This document shows positions 57,306 to 64,000 of a stretch of DNA of 64,000 nt, one piece after another. This DNA comes from an uncultured Pelagimonas sp. (GTDB lineage: Bacteria; Pseudomonadota; Alphaproteobacteria; Rhodobacterales; Rhodobacteraceae), in contig CANMIH010000001.1 of NCBI GenBank assembly GCA_947497905.1, positions 682,001-746,000 on the forward strand, in the 5' to 3' direction. A model generated the notes under the pieces. It made no database searches, was not told the DNA's origin, and worked only from the letters and a program-made list of their open reading frames with translations. How positions within the stretch are numbered: the first letter of the stretch is position 1; the number at the start of each line of letters is the position of its first letter. The position numbers and the translations under genes were made by a program.

Positions 57306-57698
57306 ATGCGGCTGCTTTTGACCAGTTTGGTTTGTGTGACATTGGCTTTGCCTGTAGTGGCAAAGCCTGCGCTGCGGGATGTGGCGGAAATCGATGATGC
57401 CTTGATGGCGGTGGCGATTGCGGATGAACTTCGCAAAGACTGCGATGGGATTAGCGCCAGAATGCTGCGTGCCCTCAGCCGTCTGGAGGGGTTGAAAGGG
57501 CGCGCGCGCGACCTTGGCTACACCAAAGAAGAAGTCAAAGCCTATGTGACGTCGGATGCGGAAAAGCAGCGCATGCGGGCCAAAGCCACGGCGTGGTTGG
57601 CGAAGCAAGGGGTCGATCCAACAGATTCTGTCGGGTTTTGCGCCTTTGGCCGCGATCAGATCAAAGCCAAGACCGCCATCGGCTCGTTGCTGCGCTGA
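57306..57698 (+). CDS. DUF5333-like exported protein
   Basis: A 130-residue protein with a signal peptide (LLLTSLVCVTLALPVVA) and a helical mature part (LMAVAIADELRKDCDG, LKGRARDLGYTKEEVKAYVT) that matches the DUF5333 family seen beside nuoG in Rhodobacteraceae (recalled). Two Cys residues may pair. GGAGG precedes the ATG. A strong terminator follows 22 bp later, separating it from nuoG. Confidence 0.8.
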   Translation: MRLLLTSLVCVTLALPVVAKPALRDVAEIDDALMAVAIADELRKDCDGISARMLRALSRLEGLKGRARDLGYTKEEVKAYVTSDAEKQRMRAKATAWLAKQGVDPTDSVGFCAFGRDQIKAKTAIGSLLR

Positions 57699-57719
57699 CT
57701 CGCCTAAATGATTAAAAAT

Positions 57720-57763
57720 GGGCCGTCGCCGGTTAACCAAAATCCGGCTGGCGGCCCCTTTTT
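57720..57763 (+). terminator. intrinsic terminator upstream of nuoG
   Basis: GGGCCGTCGCCGG pairs with CCGGC(T)GGCGGCCC, about 13 pairs with one bulge and G-T pairs, an 11-base loop, then CTTTTTG. It lies between the DUF5333-like gene and nuoG. Confidence 0.88.
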
Positions 57764-57930
57764 GTGATCACATCACGGAATCTTGGTAACTTCTTGACCA
57801 ACCGCGTCGATTTTTCCACCAAATCGGTGTTCTCTTATCTTTCAAAGGACAGTTAGTCGCGATAGAACCCGAACGACCGCAGTGCCTTTTTCTGGTGCTG
57901 TGCCAGCCAAGAAGTTGGGAAAGGCCGGGC
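57764..57930 (+). promoter_or_regulatory. expected nuoG promoter interval
   Basis: The terminator at 57720 implies a promoter within these 167 bp. TTGACC at about 57793 could be a -35, but no good -10 was found by eye. Ribosome site GGGAAAGG ends about 7 bases before nuoG. Confidence 0.3.
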
Positions 57931-59952
57931 ATGTCCGATTTGCGCAAGATCATCATCGACGGAAACGAAGTTGAGGTGGATGGGGCGATGACGCTCATCC
58001 AAGCCTGTGAAGATGCAGGGATTGAAGTCCCGCGTTTCTGTTATCACGAGCGTCTCTCCATCGCAGGTAACTGTCGGATGTGCCTTGTTGAGGTTGTTGG
58101 CGGACCGCCGAAACCTGCGGCCTCTTGCGCAATGCAGGTGCGTGACCTGCGCCCCGGACCGGAAGGTCAGCCACCGGTTGTGAAAACCAATTCGCCCATG
58201 GTGAAAAAGGCCCGCGAAGGTGTGATGGAGTTTATGCTCATCAACCACCCGCTGGATTGCCCCATCTGCGATCAGGGTGGCGAATGCGACCTTCAGGATC
58301 AGGCCATGGCTTATGGCATCTCGGACACCCGGTTCAAAGAACCCAAACGCGCCGTCGATGACCTTAACCTCGGGCCGCTTGTCTCGACCACGATGACACG
58401 CTGCATCAGCTGCACGCGCTGCGTTCGCTTTACCAGCGAAGTGGCCGGCATCACTCAGATGGGCCAGACGGGTCGTGGCGAAGATGCCGAAATCACCAGC
58501 TATCTGAACCAGACGCTCGATTCGAACCTGCAGGGCAATATCATTGACCTGTGCCCGGTTGGTGCTCTGACGTCCAAACCCTATGCCTTCACGGCTCGCC
58601 CGTGGGAACTGACCAAGACAGAAACCATCGATGTGATGGACGCGCTTGGCTCCAACATCCGTGTCGATACCAAAGGACGGGAAGTCAAACGTATCATGCC
58701 GCTGAACCATGACGGTGTGAACGAAGAATGGCTGTCAGATAAATCCCGCTTTGTCTGGGATGGCCTCAGACGACAGAGACTGGATCGACCGTATATCAGG
58801 GAAAACGGTCGACTTCGCCCCGCCACCTGGCCCGAAGCACTGGGCAAGGCAGCTGGGGCCATCAAGGGCGCAACCAAACTGGGCGCACTTGTGGGCGATC
58901 TTGCCCCGACCGAAGCTATCTTTGGCCTCAAACAATTGATCGAAGGCCAGAACGGAATTATTGAGTGCCGCACCGATGGCGCGCGTCTGCCTGCTGACAA
59001 CCGCTCGGCCTATGTCGGCACCGCGTCGATTGAAGACATCGACACGGCCAAAGCCATCATGCTGATTGGCACCAACCCGCGCGAAGAAGCGCCAGTTCTC
59101 AACGCACGTATCCGCAAAGCATGGGCCGCAGGGGCGACTATCGGCGTGATTGGTGAAGCCGTCGACCTCACCTATGAATATGCCCATCTGGGAACAGATC
59201 GCGTGGCTCTTGCAAAGCTGCTGGAAGGTGGTCACGAAGGCGCTCTTGGCAAAGACACGCTTGTTATTGTTGGTCAGGGCGCGATCAGCGAAGCCGATGG
59301 TGCCGCTGTTCTGGCAACGGCGCAGAAGTTTGCCGAGCAAACAGAAAGCAAATTCCTGGTTCTGCACACCGCCGCCGCTCGCGTGGGCGCGATGGATGTC
59401 GGCGCAACCAACGAAGGTGGTCGCAACGCGATCTCGGAATGTGATGTCATCTATAGCCTTGGTGCGGATGAGGTCGAAATCGGTGACGGCGCCTTTGTGA
59501 TCTACCAGGGCAGCCACGGCGATCGCGGCGCGCATCGCGCGGATCTGATCCTGCCGGGCGCAGCCTATACCGAAGAAAACGGTCTGTTTGTGAACACCGA
59601 AGGCCGTCCGCAACTGGCAATGCGCGCCGGGTTCGCGCCGGGTGAGGCCAAGGAGAACTGGGCCATCCTGCGGGCGCTGAGCGGTGAGCTTGAGGCAACC
59701 CAGCCTTGGGACAGCCTTGCACAGCTGCGTCAGGCGCTTGTCGCCGAAGTTCCACATCTGGCGGGCATCGATCAGGTTCCGGAAAATGACTGGGTTCTGG
59801 AAGAAACCGACGCACTGGGTAAAGCGGACTTCCGCAATGCCGTCCGTGACTTCTATCTGACCAACCCGATTGCCCGCGCCTCCGAATTGATGGCCGAATT
59901 GTCGCGCGGTGCAAAAGAGCGCGCAGCGGCTGTTGCTCAGGCTGCGGAATAA
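57931..59952 (+). CDS. nuoG: NADH-quinone oxidoreductase subunit G
   Basis: 75-kDa subunit carrying a 2Fe-2S (Cys37, Cys48, Cys51, Cys66) and two 4Fe-4S clusters (His106, Cys110, Cys113, Cys119; Cys158, Cys161, Cys164 and a later Cys in [10 protein letters not shown]). The rest is a molybdopterin-oxidoreductase-like domain without cofactor. At 673 residues it resembles the mitochondrial NDUFS1 size, shorter than the E. coli form. ATG at 57931 gives [11 protein letters not shown]. Confidence 0.97.
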   Translation: MSDLRKIIIDGNEVEVDGAMTLIQACEDAGIEVPRFCYHERLSIAGNCRMCLVEVVGGPPKPAASCAMQVRDLRPGPEGQPPVVKTNSPMVKKAREGVMEFMLINHPLDCPICDQGGECDLQDQAMAYGISDTRFKEPKRAVDDLNLGPLVSTTMTRCISCTRCVRFTSEVAGITQMGQTGRGEDAEITSYLNQTLDSNLQGNIIDLCPVGALTSKPYAFTARPWELTKTETIDVMDALGSNIRVDTKGREVKRIMPLNHDGVNEEWLSDKSRFVWDGLRRQRLDRPYIRENGRLRPATWPEALGKAAGAIKGATKLGALVGDLAPTEAIFGLKQLIEGQNGIIECRTDGARLPADNRSAYVGTASIEDIDTAKAIMLIGTNPREEAPVLNARIRKAWAAGATIGVIGEAVDLTYEYAHLGTDRVALAKLLEGGHEGALGKDTLVIVGQGAISEADGAAVLATAQKFAEQTESKFLVLHTAAARVGAMDVGATNEGGRNAISECDVIYSLGADEVEIGDGAFVIYQGSHGDRGAHRADLILPGAAYTEENGLFVNTEGRPQLAMRAGFAPGEAKENWAILRALSGELEATQPWDSLAQLRQALVAEVPHLAGIDQVPENDWVLEETDALGKADFRNAVRDFYLTNPIARASELMAELSRGAKERAAAVAQAAE

Positions 59953-59955
59953 CGG

Positions 59956-60351
59956 GTGCGTCTGGCGGTCGCCATATCCGCACTGACTTTGGTTGGTGTT
60001 TTGCAGGGCTGCGAAGAGGTGCAGCCCGCGCAGGAGGCGTTCAAACCGGAATATGCCGGTGTTGAGACCCGCCTGCTGGATGGTGATCTTGTGAATTTTC
60101 TCGTCTCGATGCGCGGTGCGCGCACCGGGGCGGATGTCGAGGGTTATGCCGAATGCGCAGCGGCGCAATATGCATTGATCCGAGGTTATGGTTTTGCGCG
60201 TCATTTGCGCACGAATGTGGAACTTGAGGGCGGCCTTTGGCATGGAGATGCGATTTACACCATCTCTGAATCGCTGCCCCGTGGGCTAAAGACGATCGAC
60301 GCCGAAGTCGTCGCGGCGGCCTGCGACGAAAACGGAATACCCAAGGTGTGA
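59956..60351 (+). CDS. small lipoprotein between nuoG and nuoH
   Basis: A 131-residue protein starting with GTG; the lipobox LQGC puts the modified Cys at residue 19. The mature domain is alpha/beta with Cys residues at about 57 and 124. It begins 3 bp after nuoG and ends 7 bp before nuoH, so it must be co-expressed with them. Function is unknown. Confidence 0.78.
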   Translation: MRLAVAISALTLVGVLQGCEEVQPAQEAFKPEYAGVETRLLDGDLVNFLVSMRGARTGADVEGYAECAAAQYALIRGYGFARHLRTNVELEGGLWHGDAIYTISESLPRGLKTIDAEVVAAACDENGIPKV

Positions 60352-60358
60352 GGACCGG

Positions 60359-61396
60359 ATGGCAGACTTTATCAGCACTCCCCTAGGCACGTTTGTACTC
60401 ATCCTGGCGCAATGCCTGGCCATGGTGGCCTTTGTGATGATCAGCCTGCTGTTCCTGGTGTACGGGGACCGTAAGATCTGGGCTGCGGTTCAGATGCGTC
60501 GGGGCCCGAACGTTGTTGGCGTTTTTGGCCTGTTGCAGTCGGTGGCCGACGCGTTGAAATACGTGGTCAAAGAGGTGGTGATCCCCGCGGGCGCAGACCG
60601 GTCGGTCTTTATCCTCGCACCAATCACATCCTTTGTTCTCGCGCTGATCGCCTGGGCGGTGATCCCGTTCAACGACAACTGGGTGATCTCGGATATCAAC
60701 GTGGCCATCCTCTATGTTTTTGCTGTGTCCTCGCTTGAGGTTTATGGCGTGATCATGGGCGGTTGGGCGTCGAACTCAAAATACCCCTTCCTTGGCTCGC
60801 TGCGCTCTGCCGCGCAGATGATTTCCTACGAGGTCTCGATTGGTCTGATCATCATCGGTGTGATCCTGTCGACCGGATCGATGAACTTTGGCGACATCGT
60901 GGATGGCCAGCGAGGTCTGGGTGCACTGAGCTGGTATTGGCTCCCGCACTTCCCGATGGTCTTCCTGTTCTTCATCTCGGCTCTTGCCGAAACCAACCGC
61001 CCGCCGTTTGACCTTCCCGAAGCGGAATCTGAACTGGTGGCGGGCTATCAGGTGGAATATTCGTCGACCATGTTCCTGCTGTTCATGGCAGGTGAATATA
61101 TCGCGATCTTCCTGATGTGCGCGCTGATGACCCTGCTGTTCTTCGGTGGTTGGTTGTCGCCTGTGCCCTTCCTGCTGCCCGACAGCCCGCTGTGGATGGT
61201 TGGCAAGATGGCCTTCTTCTTCTTCCTCTTCGCCATGGTCAAAGCGATCACACCGCGTTACCGCTATGACCAGCTGATGCGTCTGGGTTGGAAAGTCTTC
61301 CTGCCATTCTCGCTGGTTTGGGTTGTGTTTGTTGCCTTTGCCGCAAAGTTCGGCTGGTTCTGGGGCATCTATGCGCGCTGGACCGTAGGGGGCTGA
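60359..61396 (+). CDS. nuoH: NADH-quinone oxidoreductase subunit H
   Basis: Membrane subunit joining the peripheral arm to the proton pumps (345 residues, eight helices). The conserved charged loop [20 protein letters not shown] is intact, as is RRGPNVVG in the first loop. Confidence 0.97.
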   Translation: MADFISTPLGTFVLILAQCLAMVAFVMISLLFLVYGDRKIWAAVQMRRGPNVVGVFGLLQSVADALKYVVKEVVIPAGADRSVFILAPITSFVLALIAWAVIPFNDNWVISDINVAILYVFAVSSLEVYGVIMGGWASNSKYPFLGSLRSAAQMISYEVSIGLIIIGVILSTGSMNFGDIVDGQRGLGALSWYWLPHFPMVFLFFISALAETNRPPFDLPEAESELVAGYQVEYSSTMFLLFMAGEYIAIFLMCALMTLLFFGGWLSPVPFLLPDSPLWMVGKMAFFFFLFAMVKAITPRYRYDQLMRLGWKVFLPFSLVWVVFVAFAAKFGWFWGIYARWTVGG

Positions 61397-61397
61397 T

Positions 61398-61640
61398 ATG
61401 TCGGATCTGAAAGAAGCTCTCTTGGATGCCCGTTACATTGACATGATCTCGCTTGCGGATTTTGTAGTGCGGGACTGTGGTCTGCCAGACATGAATGCGG
61501 ATGGCACACTTGCCCCGCAGGCAAATGAAATCGCCGCGTCGCTCTTTCGTTGGGCGGCGGGAGCCACCGAGGCCCACGAGGCCGACAATCTGACCGTGGC
61601 GGATGACACGCCCGAGACAGATGCAGAGGAGAGCGAATAA
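61398..61640 (+). CDS. small acidic hypothetical between nuoH and nuoI
   Basis: An 80-residue soluble acidic protein ([20 protein letters not shown], followed by an acidic tail [13 protein letters not shown]). It begins 1 bp after nuoH and overlaps nuoI by one base. No known motif. Tight coupling suggests an accessory role in the complex. Confidence 0.72.
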   Translation: MSDLKEALLDARYIDMISLADFVVRDCGLPDMNADGTLAPQANEIAASLFRWAAGATEAHEADNLTVADDTPETDAEESE

Positions 61641-62134
61641 TGGCGAACATCGATTATACCCGTGCTGCCAAATATTTCCTGCTTCAGGATTTCTGGGTTG
61701 GGATGAAACTGGGCCTGAAGTACTTCTTTGCGCCCAAGGCGACCTTGAACTATCCGCACGAAAAAGGCCCGCTGAGCCCGCGTTTCCGCGGCGAACATGC
61801 GCTGCGCCGCTATCCGAACGGGGAAGAGCGCTGCATCGCTTGTAAACTCTGTGAAGCGATTTGCCCGGCGCAGGCGATCACCATTGACGCGGAACCCCGC
61901 GAAGATGGCAGCCGTCGCACCACACGCTATGACATCGACATGACCAAGTGTATCTACTGCGGCTTCTGCCAAGAGGCCTGCCCGGTGGATGCGATTGTCG
62001 AAGGACCGAACTTTGAATTCGCAACAGAAACCCGCGAAGAGCTGTTCTACGACAAAGCCAAGCTTTTGGAGAATGGTGAACGCTGGGAAGCGGAAATTGC
62101 CCGCAACCTCGAAATTGACGCTCCTTACCGGTAA
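61640..62134 (+). CDS. nuoI: NADH-quinone oxidoreductase subunit I
   Basis: 23-kDa ferredoxin-like subunit (164 residues) with 4Fe-4S clusters N6a and N6b: [16 protein letters not shown] and [16 protein letters not shown]. The N-terminal amphipathic helix (about 1-30) is present. It passes electrons from NuoG to NuoB. Confidence 0.98.
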   Translation: MANIDYTRAAKYFLLQDFWVGMKLGLKYFFAPKATLNYPHEKGPLSPRFRGEHALRRYPNGEERCIACKLCEAICPAQAITIDAEPREDGSRRTTRYDIDMTKCIYCGFCQEACPVDAIVEGPNFEFATETREELFYDKAKLLENGERWEAEIARNLEIDAPYR

Positions 62135-62143
62135 GACCTGACG

Positions 62144-62647
62144 ATGACATTTCGCCCGCTTCTGACGCTAGCTTTGATCTCTGCCGCCTCTTTGGCGTCC
62201 GCGGGGCAGGCACCTGTGTCATCCGGCGATCCGATGGAACGCCGCGCGGCGTTGTTTTCATCGGTCTGTATGGCTGCGGCCCCTGGGTTTGAGCAGTTTG
62301 AGACATTGGCCTCCGACGCGGGGCTGAGTGACGGTGTTCAGGGGTGGAGCGGCGGTGAAGACTATCTGGCCGGCTTGATTGAGCACGATGGCTTCTGCAG
62401 CTGTTTCATGACGATGAAAGCCTCGGATCAGGTGGCTGCGACGCAGAGTTTGCATGCGCGTCTGATGGCGGATTACGGTACGAGCTACACAGGCCCTGAA
62501 AACGGTCTAGCATCGGTTGCTCCATTCGACCGAGACGGTGTAGAGGTCGTGTCGATCATCGAACCGCGCAGCTTTAATGACCAGCCCTGGTTAGCGGCGC
62601 GTATCTCGGTGTTTGGTGCCTGTCCTGTGCAGGAGGTAAGCGAATGA
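62144..62647 (+). CDS. exported hypothetical protein between nuoI and nuoJ
   Basis: A 167-residue protein with a signal peptide (PLLTLALISAASLASA) and four Cys residues, including CSC near residue 85. It overlaps the following gene by 4 bp. No family recognised. Periplasmic location is predicted. Confidence 0.72.
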   Translation: MTFRPLLTLALISAASLASAGQAPVSSGDPMERRAALFSSVCMAAAPGFEQFETLASDAGLSDGVQGWSGGEDYLAGLIEHDGFCSCFMTMKASDQVAATQSLHARLMADYGTSYTGPENGLASVAPFDRDGVEVVSIIEPRSFNDQPWLAARISVFGACPVQEVSE

Positions 62648-63051
62648 CCGATCCCAAATCACCTTTTGAGCTGATGATGGCGCAGGCGCAGGAAATGGCG
62701 AAGGCCTTTAACCCGGCCATGACAAGCTTTGATCCCAAAGGCTTTGAAACGCTGTGGCCCACCATGCCCAAGGACGCCATGGAGATGTGGTTTGGCAAAG
62801 GCATGTCAAAGAATGGTCTGGATGCAAAAACGCGTCTGTTGATCACGCTTGCTGGTCTGACCATGCAGGGCGCGCAGGCCGAGACCCCGTTTAGAATGAC
62901 CGTGCGCCACGCCCTCGAAGCGGGTGCCACACAAGATGAGATCGCCGAAACCATCGCGCAGATGTCGATGTTTGCCGGTATTCCCGCCATGACCCGAGCC
63001 ATGGATCTGGCCCGTGAGATCATGGACGAACGAAAGGATGATGAGACATGA
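62644..63051 (+). CDS. carboxymuconolactone decarboxylase-family protein
   Basis: A 135-residue all-helical protein of the CMD/AhpD superfamily ([35 protein letters not shown]). The Cys-x2-Cys of AhpD peroxidases is absent, so peroxidase activity is unlikely. It overlaps both neighbours by 4 bp and is therefore translated with nuoJ. No ring-cleavage genes are nearby, so aromatic degradation is not supported. Confidence 0.85.
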   Translation: MTDPKSPFELMMAQAQEMAKAFNPAMTSFDPKGFETLWPTMPKDAMEMWFGKGMSKNGLDAKTRLLITLAGLTMQGAQAETPFRMTVRHALEAGATQDEIAETIAQMSMFAGIPAMTRAMDLAREIMDERKDDET

Positions 63052-63650
63052 CTGTCTTTGCTTTCTACCTCTTTGCAATCGGTGTGATTGCCGGCGGGTT
63101 GTTCACCGTCATCAGCCGGAACCCGGTGCATTCGGTGTTGTGGCTGATCCTGGCGTTCATTTCGTCCTCGGGACTGTTTGTCCTTCTGGGCGCTGAATTT
63201 GTCGCCATGCTGCTGATCATCGTTTACGTCGGGGCGGTTGCCGTTCTCTTCCTGTTTGTTGTGATGATGCTGGACGTGGACTTTGCCGAGCTCAAAGCGG
63301 GCATGGCCCAGCATATGCCGCTGGCGCTGCTGATTGGGCTGGTGCTGTTGATGCAGCTGGCCTTTGCCTTTGGCGCGTGGGACGCAAGCCATATGGCGAG
63401 CGACCAACTGGTCAACCCGATCCCCGGGGATATTCAGAACACCGCCGCGTTGGGCCTGATCCTTTATGATCAGTACTTCTTGTTGTTCCAACTCGCGGGT
63501 CTGATCCTGCTGGTGGCGATGATTGGTGCGATTGTTCTGACCCTGCGCCACCGCCAGGACATCAAACGTCAGGATATTCTGGCGCAGATGTACCGCGACC
63601 CGGCCGAGGCGATGGAGTTGAAAGACATCAAGCCGGGGCAGGGGCTGTAA
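63048..63650 (+). CDS. nuoJ: NADH-quinone oxidoreductase subunit J
   Basis: Membrane subunit of complex I (200 residues, five helices), involved in coupling through a pi-bulge helix; the segment [20 protein letters not shown] is diagnostic. nuoK normally follows but is not found in the remaining 350 bp. Confidence 0.96.
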   Translation: MTVFAFYLFAIGVIAGGLFTVISRNPVHSVLWLILAFISSSGLFVLLGAEFVAMLLIIVYVGAVAVLFLFVVMMLDVDFAELKAGMAQHMPLALLIGLVLLMQLAFAFGAWDASHMASDQLVNPIPGDIQNTAALGLILYDQYFLLFQLAGLILLVAMIGAIVLTLRHRQDIKRQDILAQMYRDPAEAMELKDIKPGQGL

Positions 63651-63731
63651 GCCTGTGCCGCTGGTGCGAACCATACATACAGAGTGCCTGGCCCTGATCG
63701 GGGCCCTGCACTGACTTTGGGAGAGTATTGA

Positions 63732-63914
63732 GTGACCGGGTTGCTGGATGTTCTTTTGTCTCCCTGGGGGATCGCAGCCTATGTGCTGTTTTGGATCTTC
63801 AAGCTGATGTGCGGGGCCTGGGTGCTGCGCAAATTGGTCGGACTGTTGCCGGAAGGCGCACAGGGCTGGATTGCGGCCCGATTTGGATTTTTGGGTTTGG
63901 AGAATGACCGTTAG
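63732..63914 (+). CDS. small membrane protein downstream of nuoJ
   Basis: A 60-residue protein with one clear helix (about 11-34, GIAAYVLFWIFKLMCGAWVL) and an amphipathic tail. It starts with GTG, with GGGAGAG 6 bases upstream. It occupies the place where nuoK is expected but does not resemble NuoK. Family unknown. Confidence 0.55.
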   Translation: MTGLLDVLLSPWGIAAYVLFWIFKLMCGAWVLRKLVGLLPEGAQGWIAARFGFLGLENDR

Positions 63915-63939
63915 GTCCTCTGGCCCACCGCGTTCCGCC

Positions 63940-64000
63940 TAGGCCGAGCGCAACAGATAGAGCCGCGCCTGCGCCCATGTCGCATGCAAGGCATTTGGTA
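63940..64000 (-). CDS. possible 3' end of a minus-strand gene
   Basis: Read on the minus strand, the window edge encodes HATWAQARLYLLRSA before a TAG stop, with GC-rich third positions as in genuine genes here. Only 19 codons are visible. If real, a gene facing the nuo cluster begins beyond the window. Confidence 0.3.

Noticed and set aside
62644-63051. Aromatic-degradation role for the CMD-family gene
   Set aside because: No protocatechuate-pathway genes are nearby and the gene is embedded in the nuo cluster.
53872-63993. Shared 12-mer TGCCTTGCATGC at 53872 and near the right window edge
   Set aside because: Many 12-base matches are expected by chance in 64 kb on two strands; no flanking similarity.

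Overview
The window is a GC-rich alphaproteobacterial chromosome segment, most likely from a marine Rhodobacteraceae (Roseobacter-group) bacterium. The evidence is a Rhodobacter-type gene transfer agent (GTA) tail gene at the left edge, a pyruvate dehydrogenase operon whose E1-beta subunit carries a fused lipoyl domain, a complex I (nuo) cluster interspersed with small accessory reading frames, a NuoE with a long C-terminal extension, and a liu/mcc leucine-degradation cluster. Gene order is dense, with many 1-4 bp start/stop overlaps.

Layout. 1-3.0 kb: the 3' end of the GTA host-specificity gene and a small overlapping gene. 3.1-9.9 kb: cysE, a chemoreceptor on the minus strand, then ftsB-pdhA-pdhB-pdhC on the minus strand. 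10-22 kb: mostly single genes, namely a DUF900-type lipoprotein hydrolase, a low-GC hypothetical, pgk facing two tandem cyclophilins, a DUF3179 protein, a FemAB/GNAT-like enzyme, a lower-GC gap with a two-helix membrane protein of SLATT type, tyrS, anmK and an MFS transporter. 22-31 kb: moaA, a lipoprotein plus DUF4344 metallopeptidase pair, an SDR/LysR divergent pair, an AlkD-like repair protein with a PPOX-fold protein, glmU-glmS, and a HAD phosphatase. 31-37 kb: MmgE/PrpD, a DegT-type aminotransferase, a Hint-domain protein, an unusual RHH-like/EF-hand protein and a secreted hypothetical. 37-47 kb: leucine catabolism (ivd, AMP-ligase, mccB, mccA, HMG-CoA lyase, methylglutaconyl-CoA hydratase) with three passengers. 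47.7-64 kb: nuoA, B, C, D, E, F, G, H, I, J with at least twelve accessory frames; nuoK-N are not reached.

How the genes connect. The pdh operon makes acetyl-CoA from pyruvate and the liu/mcc cluster makes it from leucine. Complex I reoxidises the NADH. glmU, glmS, anmK and ftsB serve the cell wall and division. The least ordinary signals are three tandem copies of a helix-hairpin-helix-like module at nuoE and its two downstream neighbours, strong intrinsic terminators inside the nuo cluster, a gene that appears to fuse an RHH-like domain to a membrane-anchored EF-hand protein with its own internal start site, an orphan SLATT-like protein, and several perfect palindromes in promoter regions. 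No CRISPR array, tRNA, rRNA or insertion sequence was recognised by eye. Family names come from motif recognition, not from database searches.
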